Shown here: in pieces, positions 8,527 to 16,627 of the stretch | Layout: every line of letters begins with the position of its first letter | Numbering within the stretch: the first letter of the stretch is position 1 | Assembly: GCF_008728195.1 (NCBI RefSeq) | Contig: NZ_CP031598.1 | Span: forward strand, 620,001-684,000 | Source of the DNA: Roseovarius indicus | GTDB lineage: Bacteria; Pseudomonadota; Alphaproteobacteria; Rhodobacterales; Rhodobacteraceae | Direction: 5' to 3' | Length of the DNA: 64,000 nt | Translations under genes and position numbers: made by a program | Notes under the pieces: generated by a model | Seen by the model: the letters and a program-made list of their open reading frames with translations, nothing else | The model's database searches: none | Told to the model about the DNA's origin: nothing

Positions 8527-9413
8527 CGCGTGGCCCCTCCGCCGAAGACGGCCGAAAGCTGCATGAAGCGCGACATCACCCACAGCAGCCCCAGCACCCC
8601 GATCAGCATCAGCGTGCCCAGCATTGCCGCGGTGCCCCATTTCAGCGTCACCAGAAGCTGCACGCTGATATATTCCGCCACCATCAGCACCTTGCCCCCG
8701 CCCAGGATCGCGGGCGTCACGTAAAACCCAAGGCTCAGGATGAAGACCAGCAGGGACGAGGCCACGAGGCCGGGAATGGTCAGCGGCAGGTAGATCCGCC
8801 GGAAGGTCTGGACCCCGTTGGCGCCAAGGTTGCGCGAGGCGGCCATGACGCGCGGGTCGAGCGTCTGCATGTTCGCCATCAGCGGCAGCACGGCATAGGG
8901 CACCATGTAATGCACCATCCCGATCAGCACGCCCAGCTCGTTGCGCATGAACCGCACGGGCCGGTCGATCAGGCCGATCGCCTCCATCCCGTTGTTCACT
9001 AGGCCATTATGACCCAGCAGCATCAGCCACGCGAAGGTGCGCACCAGCACCGAGATCCAGAAGCTGATCAGCAAGAGCGTCAGCATGATGTTCTGGTTCT
9101 TCTGGTGCGCATGCACCATCGCGTAGGCCAGGCAATAACCGATCGCCACGCTGAAGACGGTGGTGATCGCGCAGGTGCGGAAGGTCGTCCAAAGGATGCG
9201 CGCCATGGCATCCGACGTGACCAGCTCCTCGTAATTTCCAAGCCCCGGCTCGGGGTCGGTCACGCTCAGCCAGAGAATATTGGCAAGCGGTCCGAGGTAG
9301 AACGCCACCACCACGAGGAAGAAGGGCGCAACCAGAAGCCATCCGGGGCTGATATGTCGTGTCAGTGCCTGCATCCTGCGGTGTCCGGGCGTGTCCTGTG
9401 ACCCCGGGGGCAT
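8523..9413 (-). CDS. Polyamine-type ABC transporter permease (PotB-like)
   Basis: The 296-aa multi-spanning protein (first helix GWLLVAPFFLVVVAFYLGPL) carries the permease signature around AASRNLGANGVQTFRRIYLPL. It forms the translocation pore with the downstream PotC-like protein. The start is uncertain: ATG at 9413 has GGGG upstream at good distance, while an ATG at 9374 gives a more usual N terminus but has poor spacing. It follows the binding-protein gene after a strong hairpin, so its expression may be lower than that of the binding protein. Confidence 0.85.
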   Translation of the reverse strand: MPPGSQDTPGHRRMQALTRHISPGWLLVAPFFLVVVAFYLGPLANILWLSVTDPEPGLGNYEELVTSDAMARILWTTFRTCAITTVFSVAIGYCLAYAMVHAHQKNQNIMLTLLLISFWISVLVRTFAWLMLLGHNGLVNNGMEAIGLIDRPVRFMRNELGVLIGMVHYMVPYAVLPLMANMQTLDPRVMAASRNLGANGVQTFRRIYLPLTIPGLVASSLLVFILSLGFYVTPAILGGGKVLMVAEYISVQLLVTLKWGTAAMLGTLMLIGVLGLLWVMSRFMQLSAVFGGGATR

Positions 9414-9439
9414 CACCTGCCCCGAGCTTATGGAAAATT

Positions 9440-9466
9440 GGCCCGCCCGAAAGGGCCGGGCGGGCC
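9440..9466 (-). terminator. Hairpin after the binding-protein gene (partial terminator or mRNA stabiliser)
   Basis: A 9-bp perfect stem pairs 9440-9448 with 9458-9466 (GGCCCGCCC / GGGCGGGCC). On the minus strand it is followed by AATTTTCC. It lies between the solute-binding protein gene and the permease genes of the same operon, a place where such structures commonly limit read-through or protect the upstream mRNA. Confidence 0.55.
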
Positions 9467-9474
9467 GGTTCGGC

Positions 9475-10584
9475 CTAGCTGATCGCTTCGAGGAAGGCGT
9501 TCACCGCCTCGCTGCCATTCTCGCCCCACCAGACCGGATCGTTATAGACGATCTTGTCGATGTTCTGCTCGGACGTGATGGCATAGGGCTGCTGCTCTTC
9601 CGGGATCTCCGAGAACGCCTCGGGGTTCGAGGGCGTCATGCCGAGACAGTCGAGGATCATCAGCTGCGACGGCACTTCCTGCGCGGTGGCGATGAACTGC
9701 ATCACCGCCTCGCGCCCCGCCGGGTTGCCCTTGGGCACGATATACGCGCCGGGCATCGCCATCGCCTGGTTGTTCACCAGCTTGTAGCGGCCCTCGGTAT
9801 CCTCCTCGATGCTCTTGCCGCGGTTCTGCCAGATGATCGCCATCGACGCCTCGCCGCTGATGCACATCGAATGCACCTCGGACCCCGAGCCCCAATAGAT
9901 GCTGTCATCCTTGATCGACTTCACCTTGTTGAGCGCCCGCTCCATGTCGAGCGGGTAAAGCTCGTCACCGGCCACCCCGTCGGCCATCAACGCCCCTTCC
10001 AGCGACCCGTTCGCCCACTTGTAAAGCGCCCGCGTGCCGGGGAAGTTTTCCGTGTCGAAGAAATCCGCCCAGTCCTTCGGCGGATTGTCCCCGTAAACCT
10101 CGGTGTCATAGACGAAGGCATAGCCGTAAAGGATGATCGACACCCCGTATTCCAGCGCATATTGCGGCAGGGTCCTGTCCTTGCTGACGATATCGTAATC
10201 GATCGGCTCAAGATGCCCCGTCGGCCCAAGCGACACGGCGTTGAACAGGTCGGCATCGCAGACATCCGCCGTCACGTTGCCGCTGTCGACCATCTCGCGG
10301 ATCTTGCCTTCCAGCGGGCCCGACGTGTCGAACTTCATCCCCATCCCGGTCTTTTCCTCGAAGGGCTCACCGATGGCCGAGCCGTGGCATTCCTCGGAAA
10401 TCCCGCCCCAGTTCCACATCACGATATGATCGGCGGCGGCCTTGGCATCGCCGGCCATCACCGCCGACATCGCCACGCCCGACGCGCCGCAGAGCGCGAG
10501 GAAGGTGCGCCGGTCCAACCGGCCGTCCTTGTAGGCATGGGCGCTCTGAAGAAGCGTCTCCTTCATGAATTGCTTGTCTTGCAT
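9475..10584 (-). CDS. Extracellular solute-binding protein, spermidine/putrescine family, Tat signal
   Basis: The 369-aa protein starts with a leader containing a twin-arginine motif (LDRRTFLALCGASG) and an alanine-rich cleavage region ending near AKAAADHIVMWNWGG, so it is probably exported folded by Tat. The mature part resembles PotD/PotF-type binding proteins. It would capture the substrate in the periplasm for the two permeases and ATPase encoded next to it. AAGGAG lies upstream of the start. Given the operon (BKACE, acyl-CoA enzymes), a trimethylammonium acid is a more likely ligand than a polyamine. Confidence 0.85.
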   Translation of the reverse strand: MQDKQFMKETLLQSAHAYKDGRLDRRTFLALCGASGVAMSAVMAGDAKAAADHIVMWNWGGISEECHGSAIGEPFEEKTGMGMKFDTSGPLEGKIREMVDSGNVTADVCDADLFNAVSLGPTGHLEPIDYDIVSKDRTLPQYALEYGVSIILYGYAFVYDTEVYGDNPPKDWADFFDTENFPGTRALYKWANGSLEGALMADGVAGDELYPLDMERALNKVKSIKDDSIYWGSGSEVHSMCISGEASMAIIWQNRGKSIEEDTEGRYKLVNNQAMAMPGAYIVPKGNPAGREAVMQFIATAQEVPSQLMILDCLGMTPSNPEAFSEIPEEQQPYAITSEQNIDKIVYNDPVWWGENGSEAVNAFLEAIS

Positions 10585-10662
10585 CTCAAGTCTCTCCTTG
10601 TTGGTGGCGGGCCTCTCCGGCCCTTATGTTGCGGCGCTTTCCCCTTGCGCCGTTTCGGGTCT

Positions 10663-11664
10663 TCAACTCTCGTCCAGCCGCACGGCGGCATGATCGGCCC
10701 AGCCCAGGTCGACAGCCTGCCCTTCGCGCAGCTCATGCGGATTGCGCCAGGCATCGACATCCACCTCGATGGCGTCGCGGCCCTCGACCGCGACCATGTA
10801 TTTTCGCATCGCGCCGAAATAGGTGATGTCGCGGATCGTGCCCGTCAGCCGTGCCGCGCCGTTGATCTGGCCGGCGGGCGCAAGGTCGATCTTCTCGGGG
10901 CGCAGCGCATAGGTGCCATCATCCAGCGTCAGGAAATTGCTCTTCCCAAGGAACCCGGCGGCGAACCGCGTTCGCGGCTTCTCGTACAACTCCGTCGGCG
11001 TGCCCAGCTGCTCGATCCGTCCGTTCTGCATGATCACGATCCGGTCGGACATCGACAGCGCTTCTTCCTGGTCATGCGTCACGTAGATGAAGGTGGTGCC
11101 GACCCGCTTGTGGATGTCCTTCAGCTGGTCCTGCACCTCGATCCGCAGCTTCTTGTCGAGCGCGCCCAACGGCTCGTCCAGCAGCAGTACCGGCGGTGCG
11201 AAACACAAGGCGCGCGCCAGCGCCACCCGCTGTTGCTGCCCGCCCGACAATTGCCCGGGCTTGCGGTGGCCGAACTCCTGCAACTGCACCAGCTCCAGCA
11301 TCTCGTCGACCCGCGCCTCGATCTCCGCCTTGGGTCGCCCGCGCACATCCAGCGCATAGCCCACGTTCTGCCGCACGGTCATATGCGGAAACAAGGCATA
11401 GCCCTGGAACACCATCCCGAAATTGCGCTTCTCTGCCGGGACCGACTTGATCGACGCGCCATCCAGAAGGATGTCCCCCGCCGAGATATCCAGGAATCCC
11501 GCGATCATCATCAGAAGCGTCGTCTTGCCCGACCCCGACGGCCCCAGCAGCGTCAGGAACTCGCCGCGCTGTATCTCAAGGTCGATATCGTCCACCGCCA
11601 CGAACCCGCCGAAACGCTTGGTCAGCCCGGTCAGGCTCAGCCCACCTTTGGCGGCCTCGGCCAT
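10663..11664 (-). CDS. Polyamine-type ABC transporter ATP-binding protein (PotA-like)
   Basis: The 333-aa ATPase has Walker A GPSGSGKTT, signature LSGGQQQRVALARAL, Walker B VLLLDEPLGALD, and a C-terminal TOBE-like regulatory region (about 240-333). It powers the importer encoded downstream. The start at 11664 gives a canonical N terminus ([14 protein letters not shown]) and overlaps the stop of the BKACE gene as ATGA. Longer in-frame starts run into the BKACE coding region and were rejected. Confidence 0.9.
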   Translation of the reverse strand: MAEAAKGGLSLTGLTKRFGGFVAVDDIDLEIQRGEFLTLLGPSGSGKTTLLMMIAGFLDISAGDILLDGASIKSVPAEKRNFGMVFQGYALFPHMTVRQNVGYALDVRGRPKAEIEARVDEMLELVQLQEFGHRKPGQLSGGQQQRVALARALCFAPPVLLLDEPLGALDKKLRIEVQDQLKDIHKRVGTTFIYVTHDQEEALSMSDRIVIMQNGRIEQLGTPTELYEKPRTRFAAGFLGKSNFLTLDDGTYALRPEKIDLAPAGQINGAARLTGTIRDITYFGAMRKYMVAVEGRDAIEVDVDAWRNPHELREGQAVDLGWADHAAVRLDES

Positions 11665-12551
11665 CAATCGGCCCCTCTCAGCTTGAGCTTGTTGCGCGCC
11701 TCCTGCGGGGTGACCACGCGGCCGCCCATCCGCTCGATGATCTCGACCGCGCGGCTCACAAGCTGCCCGTTCGTGGCCAGCACGCCGCGATCGAGATAGA
11801 TGTTGTCTTCCAGCCCCACGCGCACGTTGCCGCCCATCGCCACGGCGGCGGCCAGCATCGGCATCTGCATCCGGGATATCCCGAAACTGGCCCAGCTTGC
11901 CCCCGCCGGAAGCTGCGCCTTCATCGCCGCCATCGTCTCGACCGTCGCATCGGCGCCCCACGGAATGCCAAGGCAAAGCTGGAACATCGGCGGATCGGCG
12001 ATCAGCCCCTCGGCCACCATCTGCTTGGCGAACCGGATATGGCCAAGGTCGAACACCTCGAGCTCGGGCTTCACGCCCCACTCCTGCACCAGCCCGGCCA
12101 TGCGCCGCAGGGTGGGCGGTGTCGAAATATAGATATCGTCGGTGTCGGAAAAATTCAGCGTCCCGCAATCGAGCGAGCAGATCTCGGGCATACAGGCCTT
12201 CACATGCGCCAGCCGCTCCTCGGGCCCGATCATGTCGGTGCCGGGGCCGGGCATCGCCGGGTCGTCGGCCGAGGGCGACCAGTCGCCCCCCATCCCGGCG
12301 GTCAGGTTGATCACCACGTCGGTCTCGCTGTCGCGCACCAGCGCGACGGCTTCCTCGAAAAGCGCCACATCGCGCGAGCCCTTGCCTGTCTCCGGGTCAC
12401 GGACATGCAGGTGCGCGATGGCCGCCCCGGCCTTCGCGGCCTCGATCGCGGCATCGGCCACCTGGCGCGGCGTGACCGGCACGTGGGGGCTCTTGCCCGT
12501 GGTATCTCCGGCGCCCGTGACAGCGCAGGTAAGGACGACTTCGAAATTCAT
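11664..12551 (-). CDS. Beta-keto acid cleavage enzyme (BKACE, DUF849), probable 3-dehydrocarnitine cleavage
   Basis: The 295-aa protein is a TIM-barrel BKACE-family enzyme, with the metal-binding segment [11 protein letters not shown] after an N-terminal [11 protein letters not shown]. The family condenses a beta-keto acid with acetyl-CoA and splits it into acetoacetate plus a CoA ester. In pseudomonads a BKACE member acts on 3-dehydrocarnitine in carnitine catabolism, giving a betaine moiety and acetoacetate. Here the gene is divergent from a CdhR-like regulator, and the same island carries carnitine dehydrogenase, which supports that role. It is first in an operon with the importer, with AGGGAG ahead of the start. 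Confidence 0.85.
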   Translation of the reverse strand: MNFEVVLTCAVTGAGDTTGKSPHVPVTPRQVADAAIEAAKAGAAIAHLHVRDPETGKGSRDVALFEEAVALVRDSETDVVINLTAGMGGDWSPSADDPAMPGPGTDMIGPEERLAHVKACMPEICSLDCGTLNFSDTDDIYISTPPTLRRMAGLVQEWGVKPELEVFDLGHIRFAKQMVAEGLIADPPMFQLCLGIPWGADATVETMAAMKAQLPAGASWASFGISRMQMPMLAAAVAMGGNVRVGLEDNIYLDRGVLATNGQLVSRAVEIIERMGGRVVTPQEARNKLKLRGAD

Positions 12552-12667
12552 GTGCGCTCCCTGTTTTTTCCAAGTTTGCGGCCGGGCAGCGCAAATAGTG
12601 TCGATTATTCGCCGGATTCGCGGTATGCGTGGCGAAATTCTTCACCTTGCGCGACGCGGAGCGCGCC
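12552..12667. promoter_or_regulatory. Divergent control region of the BKACE operon and the cdhR-like gene
   Basis: This short spacer between divergent genes holds an inverted repeat TTTGCG-N9-CGCAAA (12575-12580 / 12590-12595) and two elements that recur at 18168-18197: GTGTCGATTATTCGC (12598-12612) and GCGTGGCGAAATTC (12627-12640). In the other copy the first element is on the opposite strand with one base changed. It is a likely operator of the adjacent regulator. Confidence 0.5.
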
Positions 12668-13729
12668 ATGTCATCCGACCCAGACCCGAAGGAATCCGCC
12701 TCCAGCCCGGGGCGAATCGCGTGCGTGCTGCTGCCGCGCTTCAACATGATGGGATTGGTCAGCCTGCTCGAGCCGGCGCGAATCGCCAACTACCTGTCCA
12801 CCGCGCCGCTCTACGGCCACGACTTCCACGCCGTACACCCAGGCGAGGTGACCGCCAGCAACGGGATGACCCTCACCTGCGGCCCCCTGCCCGAGAAACT
12901 CACCCGCGACGATCTCGTCATCGTCGCCGGAAGCTGGGGCGCCGAGCACTACGCCGATGCCGCGCTCATCTCGTGGCTCAGGCGGCAGGCGCGGATGGGT
13001 ATCCGCCTCTGCGCCGTCGAGATGGCGCCCTACGTCTTCGCCCGTGCCGGCCTTCTCGCCGGGCGGCAGGCGACGACCCACTGGTCCTACCTCGCCGGGT
13101 TTCAGGAGAAGTTTCCCGACGTCCTCGCCGCCGAACAGCTTTTCACCATCGACGGCAAGATCATGACCTGCGCCGGCTCCAGCTCGGCCACCGACCTGAT
13201 GCTGCACCTCATCCGCGCCGATCACGGCGCCGGGCTGGTGGGCGAGATTTCCGACAACATCATGCATCACCCGGTGCGCCCCGCAAACGCCCCCCAGCGC
13301 AAGACGCTGGGCCGGGGCACCGAAAGCCTGCCGCCCGGCGTGGCGGCGGCCATCGACCTGATCGAGGCCAATATCTCCGAACCGCTGGCGGTGCCGGATA
13401 TCGCCCGGCAGGTCGGCATCTCCCAGCGTCAGCTGGAACGCCAGTTCAACCAGGCGATGGGCTGTTCGGTGGTGCAGTTCGGCCTGCTCTTGCGGCTCCA
13501 GCACGCCCGCGTGCTGCTCATCTCCACCGATCTGGGCGTGCGCGAAATCTCCGCGGCCTCGGGCTTCAACTCGCTCTCGCATTTCGCCTACGCGTTCCGG
13601 AAGTGCTTCGGCCGCCGCCCCAGCGAATACCGCCAGGCCTGGCCCGAGCAGGAAGACGCGCCAACCTGGCCCGGCACGCTGTCGAAATACCTCGACACGT
13701 TCCAGGTGAACCGCCGAATGCGCACCTGA
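12668..13729 (+). CDS. cdhR: GlxA-family AraC-type transcriptional regulator (CdhR-like)
   Basis: The 353-aa regulator has an N-terminal DJ-1/PfpI-like amidotransferase-fold sensor domain (about 15-210, GRIACVLLPRFNMMGLVSLLEPARI) and a C-terminal AraC helix-turn-helix pair (about 235-335: VPDIARQVGISQRQLERQFNQ and REISAASGFNSLSHFAYAFRK). GlxA-type regulators such as CdhR and GbdR activate carnitine and glycine betaine genes in pseudomonads. The gene is divergent from BKACE and converges on carnitine dehydrogenase, which supports CdhR over GbdR. A start at 12629 is also open, but 12668 has GGAG six bases upstream. Confidence 0.8.
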   Translation: MSSDPDPKESASSPGRIACVLLPRFNMMGLVSLLEPARIANYLSTAPLYGHDFHAVHPGEVTASNGMTLTCGPLPEKLTRDDLVIVAGSWGAEHYADAALISWLRRQARMGIRLCAVEMAPYVFARAGLLAGRQATTHWSYLAGFQEKFPDVLAAEQLFTIDGKIMTCAGSSSATDLMLHLIRADHGAGLVGEISDNIMHHPVRPANAPQRKTLGRGTESLPPGVAAAIDLIEANISEPLAVPDIARQVGISQRQLERQFNQAMGCSVVQFGLLLRLQHARVLLISTDLGVREISAASGFNSLSHFAYAFRKCFGRRPSEYRQAWPEQEDAPTWPGTLSKYLDTFQVNRRMRT

Positions 13730-13762
13730 AACCGGCGAGGCCGTCCGCTAGGACGGACGAGC

Positions 13763-13803
13763 GCACCGACGCAATACCGACAAAATACCGACGTTATACC
13801 GAC
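13763..13803. repeat. Four direct repeats with 11-bp period between convergent genes
   Basis: ATACCGAC occurs at 13774, 13785 and 13796, and a degenerate copy (GCACCGAC) starts at 13763, so the period is exactly 11 bp. A small perfect stem CCGTCC-GCTA-GGACGG lies just upstream (13741-13756). The array is in the 91-bp gap between the ends of cdhR and cdhA. Its role is unknown. Confidence 0.6.
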
Positions 13804-13820
13804 GTTGGGTTCCGGCCCCG

Positions 13821-14759
13821 TCAGCCGTCCCTTACCGCCTTCAGAACCGCCACGATCTTGCGGTCCCGTTCGGCTGCCATATCGCGGAAATGCCGATCCC
13901 CGGCCATGGCGTTGCACCCGTCAACCATCTGATCTCTCAACTCTTTCGTCAGCTCCGGCGCCTCCAGCCTTGTCCACGGCCACTTCAGCGCCGGCCCGAA
14001 CTGATCCAGGTTCGTGGCCATCCCGCCTTCACCACAAGCCACGTGAAACGCCATGCACTGCCCCTGCACCGCCATCCGCGGCGCCGGCCCGTTTTTCAAA
14101 GCGATATCAATGTCTTCCGGCGTGGCCTCGCCATTCGCAACCATGTGCAGCGCCTCCCGCCACAGGGCCTCCTGCAACCGCGTCGCCACGAACCCCGGCA
14201 CCTCCTTCTTCATCACCAAGGGCGCCTTCCCGGCCACCTCGTAAAACGCCGCGGCCCAGTCGACCGCCGCCTTATCCGTCTGTTTTCCACCGATAATCTC
14301 GACCAGCGGCAACAGGTAAGGCGGGTTGAACGGATGCCCGATCACGCAGCGCCCCGGCGTCTCACACTCCGCGGCAATCTCCGTCATCGTCAGGCCGGAG
14401 GTCGACGACCCGATCACCACATCCGCCGGCACGATCTCTCCCAACCGCTTGTAAAGCGCCTGCTTGATCTCCAATCGTTCTGGCCCGCTTTCCTGAATGA
14501 ATCCAACACCTTCGACGGCCTCGGCCAAATCGCTTGTCACCGTCAGCCGATCCATCGACGCCCCCAGCGCCAGCCCCAGGCCGGTCAGGCTCACCCACCC
14601 GGTCTCGACCACCGCCATCAGCGCGTCCCGCTCCGCCGGGTCGTGGATATAGGCGTTCACGTCATACCCGCGCGCCAGGAAATGCGCGGTCCAGCCGCCG
14701 CCAATGGGTCCGGCCCCAAGGCTCGCCACGCGGTTTACGTCAGACGGATCCCGATACAT
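13821..14759 (-). CDS. cdhA: L-carnitine dehydrogenase (3-hydroxyacyl-CoA dehydrogenase family)
   Basis: The 312-aa protein has an N-terminal NAD-binding Rossmann fold (LGAGPIGGGWTAHFLARGYD) and the carnitine dehydrogenase hallmarks FIQESGPERLEIK, IGSSTSGLTMTEI and VIGHPFNPPYLLPLVEI. It would oxidise L-carnitine to 3-dehydrocarnitine with NAD+ in the cytoplasm. The length matches the single-domain enzyme; the thioesterase domain fused to it in some rhizobia is absent. GGGGAA precedes the start, 3 nt after the CaiD-like gene. It is the last gene of the operon that begins with the aldehyde dehydrogenase. Alternative family members exist, but context fits carnitine. Confidence 0.85.
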   Translation of the reverse strand: MYRDPSDVNRVASLGAGPIGGGWTAHFLARGYDVNAYIHDPAERDALMAVVETGWVSLTGLGLALGASMDRLTVTSDLAEAVEGVGFIQESGPERLEIKQALYKRLGEIVPADVVIGSSTSGLTMTEIAAECETPGRCVIGHPFNPPYLLPLVEIIGGKQTDKAAVDWAAAFYEVAGKAPLVMKKEVPGFVATRLQEALWREALHMVANGEATPEDIDIALKNGPAPRMAVQGQCMAFHVACGEGGMATNLDQFGPALKWPWTRLEAPELTKELRDQMVDGCNAMAGDRHFRDMAAERDRKIVAVLKAVRDG

Positions 14760-14762
14760 GCG

Positions 14763-15566
14763 TCATTCCCCTTTGAAATCAGGTTCGCGCTTCTCGACAA
14801 AGGCCGCCACTCCCTCCTTGGCGTCCTCCGATTTCAGCATCTTCCGATAGACCGGCAGCCCGTCGCCCCGCATCTTGGCAAAGGCCTCTTCCAGCGGCAC
14901 GCATTCGATGGCGCGCTGCACCTCCTTCACGCTCTGCATGGCCAGCGGGGCCGACCACGCGATGCTCGCGGCCCATTCCCGCGCAGCATCCATAAGCTCT
15001 TCTTTCGGAACGACTTTGTTGACCAGCCCGTACTGCGCCGCCTCCGCCGCCGTCATCCGCCGGCCCAGCAGGAACATCTCCATCGCGATGTTATGCGGAA
15101 TGCGCCGCGGCAGGCGTTGCAGCGCCCCGGCATCCGGCACGATCCCCAGCGGCATTTCCGGCAACCCGAACTCCACGTGATCGGCCGCGATCAGCAGATC
15201 GCACGCCATCGCCATCTCGAACCCGCCGCCGATGGCCAGCCCGTTGATCGCCGCGATCACCGGTTTGTTCAGCACCCAATTCTCGGTCAGCCCGGTGAAG
15301 CCGCCAAAGCCGTAATCATCGGTCTCCCACCAGTTGTCGAGCTGCATCTCGCCCGCGTTCAGCGCCTTCAGATCCCACCCGGCGGAAAAGATCTTCTCGC
15401 CGCCCCCGGTCAGGATCGCACAGCGCAATTCCTTGTCCTCGTGCAATTCCCGGAACGCCTCCGCCAGCGCCTGTGACGTCGCGACGTCGATGGCATTCAC
15501 CTTCCCACGCTCCAGCGTGACCTCAAGCACATGGCCGTCGCGAACGACCTTAACCCCTTCAGACAT
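14763..15566 (-). CDS. caiD: CaiD-like enoyl-CoA hydratase (carnitinyl-CoA dehydratase)
   Basis: The 267-aa crotonase-fold protein shares with E. coli CaiD, as I recall it, the segments FSAGWDLKA, GGFTGLTE, KPVIAAINGLAIGGGFEMAMACD and LPEMPLGIVPDAG. CaiD interconverts crotonobetainyl-CoA and L-carnityl-CoA. Both active-site carboxylate positions of crotonases fall in the last segment region. It lies directly upstream of carnitine dehydrogenase, which supports hydration of crotonobetainyl-CoA to carnityl-CoA. AGGGAG precedes the start. A general enoyl-CoA hydratase is the alternative. Confidence 0.75.
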   Translation of the reverse strand: MSEGVKVVRDGHVLEVTLERGKVNAIDVATSQALAEAFRELHEDKELRCAILTGGGEKIFSAGWDLKALNAGEMQLDNWWETDDYGFGGFTGLTENWVLNKPVIAAINGLAIGGGFEMAMACDLLIAADHVEFGLPEMPLGIVPDAGALQRLPRRIPHNIAMEMFLLGRRMTAAEAAQYGLVNKVVPKEELMDAAREWAASIAWSAPLAMQSVKEVQRAIECVPLEEAFAKMRGDGLPVYRKMLKSEDAKEGVAAFVEKREPDFKGE

Positions 15567-15578
15567 AACAATTTCTCC

Positions 15579-16613
15579 CTAGTTGAAGGCTGGCATGACC
15601 TCGTCGCGGAAAAGCTTCATCGAGCGTTTCTGCGCATCGAGGTCCAGCCCCATCGAGGCGTAGTAGACAAAGGCGTCGACGCCCAAGGCCTCGTAGCGTT
15701 TCAGTTTTTCGATCACGGTATCGGGCGAACCGAAGAGCAGGTTTTCCTCCAGCATCGCGGGGTCGTATTGCTCCCGGCCCGCCAGTTCCTCCAGCGGGAT
15801 CTGCTTCGGAAAGCCGTTCACCACGTCGCCCGCGTTGCGGAACAGGTTCTCGAACTGCCCCAGAACCAGCCGGATGGCATCGAGCGCGTTCTGCCGGTCG
15901 GCGTCATTGTCGTAAACGGCGGCATGGCGCATCATCGCGAAGGTCGGGCGAAAGCCGTTATCGGCCTTGGCAATCGCCTCGTCGAGCCGCTGTTTGTAAA
16001 GCTCGGCCTCCGCGAAGGGCCGGGTCAGCGGCCAGCACAGGATATGGCACTTTTCTCGCATCGCGTAGTCGTAGGTGATGGGCGAGCGCGCGGCGACCCA
16101 GACGGGCACCTCCTCCTGCAGCGGTTTGGGGCAGGAGGTCGAGGCGGGGAACTTCCAGAACTCGCCGTCATGTTCGTAATCGCCCTGCCACAACGCCCGG
16201 ACGGCGGGCAGCATCTCCTGCATGTGCTGCCACGCATCCGACTGCTTGAGGCCCGGCTGCATCCGGTCGAATTCCCGCTGGTATGCGCCCGAACCGATGC
16301 CGAATTCGAGCCGCCCGTTGCTGATCAGGTCGAGAAACGCCGCCTCGCCCGCCAGCTTGATCGGGTGCCAGTAGGCGGCCGTGGCCACGGCGGTGCCAAG
16401 GCGGATTTTATCCGTATGCTCGGCCCACCAGGTAAGGATCTGGAAAGGGTTTGGCGCTATGGTCATCTCCAGAGCGTGGTGCTCGGCGGCCCAGACAATC
16501 TCGAACCCGCCTTGTTCGGCCATCTGCACCATCTCGAGCGTGTGGTTGCGCACCACCCGCATGTCCGCGCTGTCGTTCATCCGCTCGAGGTTGATCGCCA
16601 GTTGAAATTTCAT
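15579..16613 (-). CDS. LLM-class flavin-dependent monooxygenase (luciferase-like)
   Basis: The 344-aa TIM-barrel protein belongs to the bacterial luciferase-like family (FEIVWAAEHHALEMTIAPNP, IRLGTAVATAAYWHPIKLAG, GRLEFGIGSGAYQREFDRM). Such enzymes use reduced FMN and oxygen supplied by a separate reductase. Start 16613 has a GGGGAGG Shine-Dalgarno; an upstream in-frame extension to 16937 lies inside the aldehyde dehydrogenase gene. It is encoded between the aldehyde dehydrogenase and CaiD-like genes, so it should act on a quaternary amine or its breakdown product. The reaction is not evident, and no matching flavin reductase is seen nearby. Confidence 0.8.
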   Translation of the reverse strand: MKFQLAINLERMNDSADMRVVRNHTLEMVQMAEQGGFEIVWAAEHHALEMTIAPNPFQILTWWAEHTDKIRLGTAVATAAYWHPIKLAGEAAFLDLISNGRLEFGIGSGAYQREFDRMQPGLKQSDAWQHMQEMLPAVRALWQGDYEHDGEFWKFPASTSCPKPLQEEVPVWVAARSPITYDYAMREKCHILCWPLTRPFAEAELYKQRLDEAIAKADNGFRPTFAMMRHAAVYDNDADRQNALDAIRLVLGQFENLFRNAGDVVNGFPKQIPLEELAGREQYDPAMLEENLLFGSPDTVIEKLKRYEALGVDAFVYYASMGLDLDAQKRSMKLFRDEVMPAFN

Positions 16614-16627
16614 CGCCGTGCCTCCCC

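Noticed and set aside
13763..13803. Possible CRISPR or iteron array
   Set aside because: Repeat units are 8 bp with 3-bp spacers, only four copies, and no cas or rep gene. Reported as a plain repeat.
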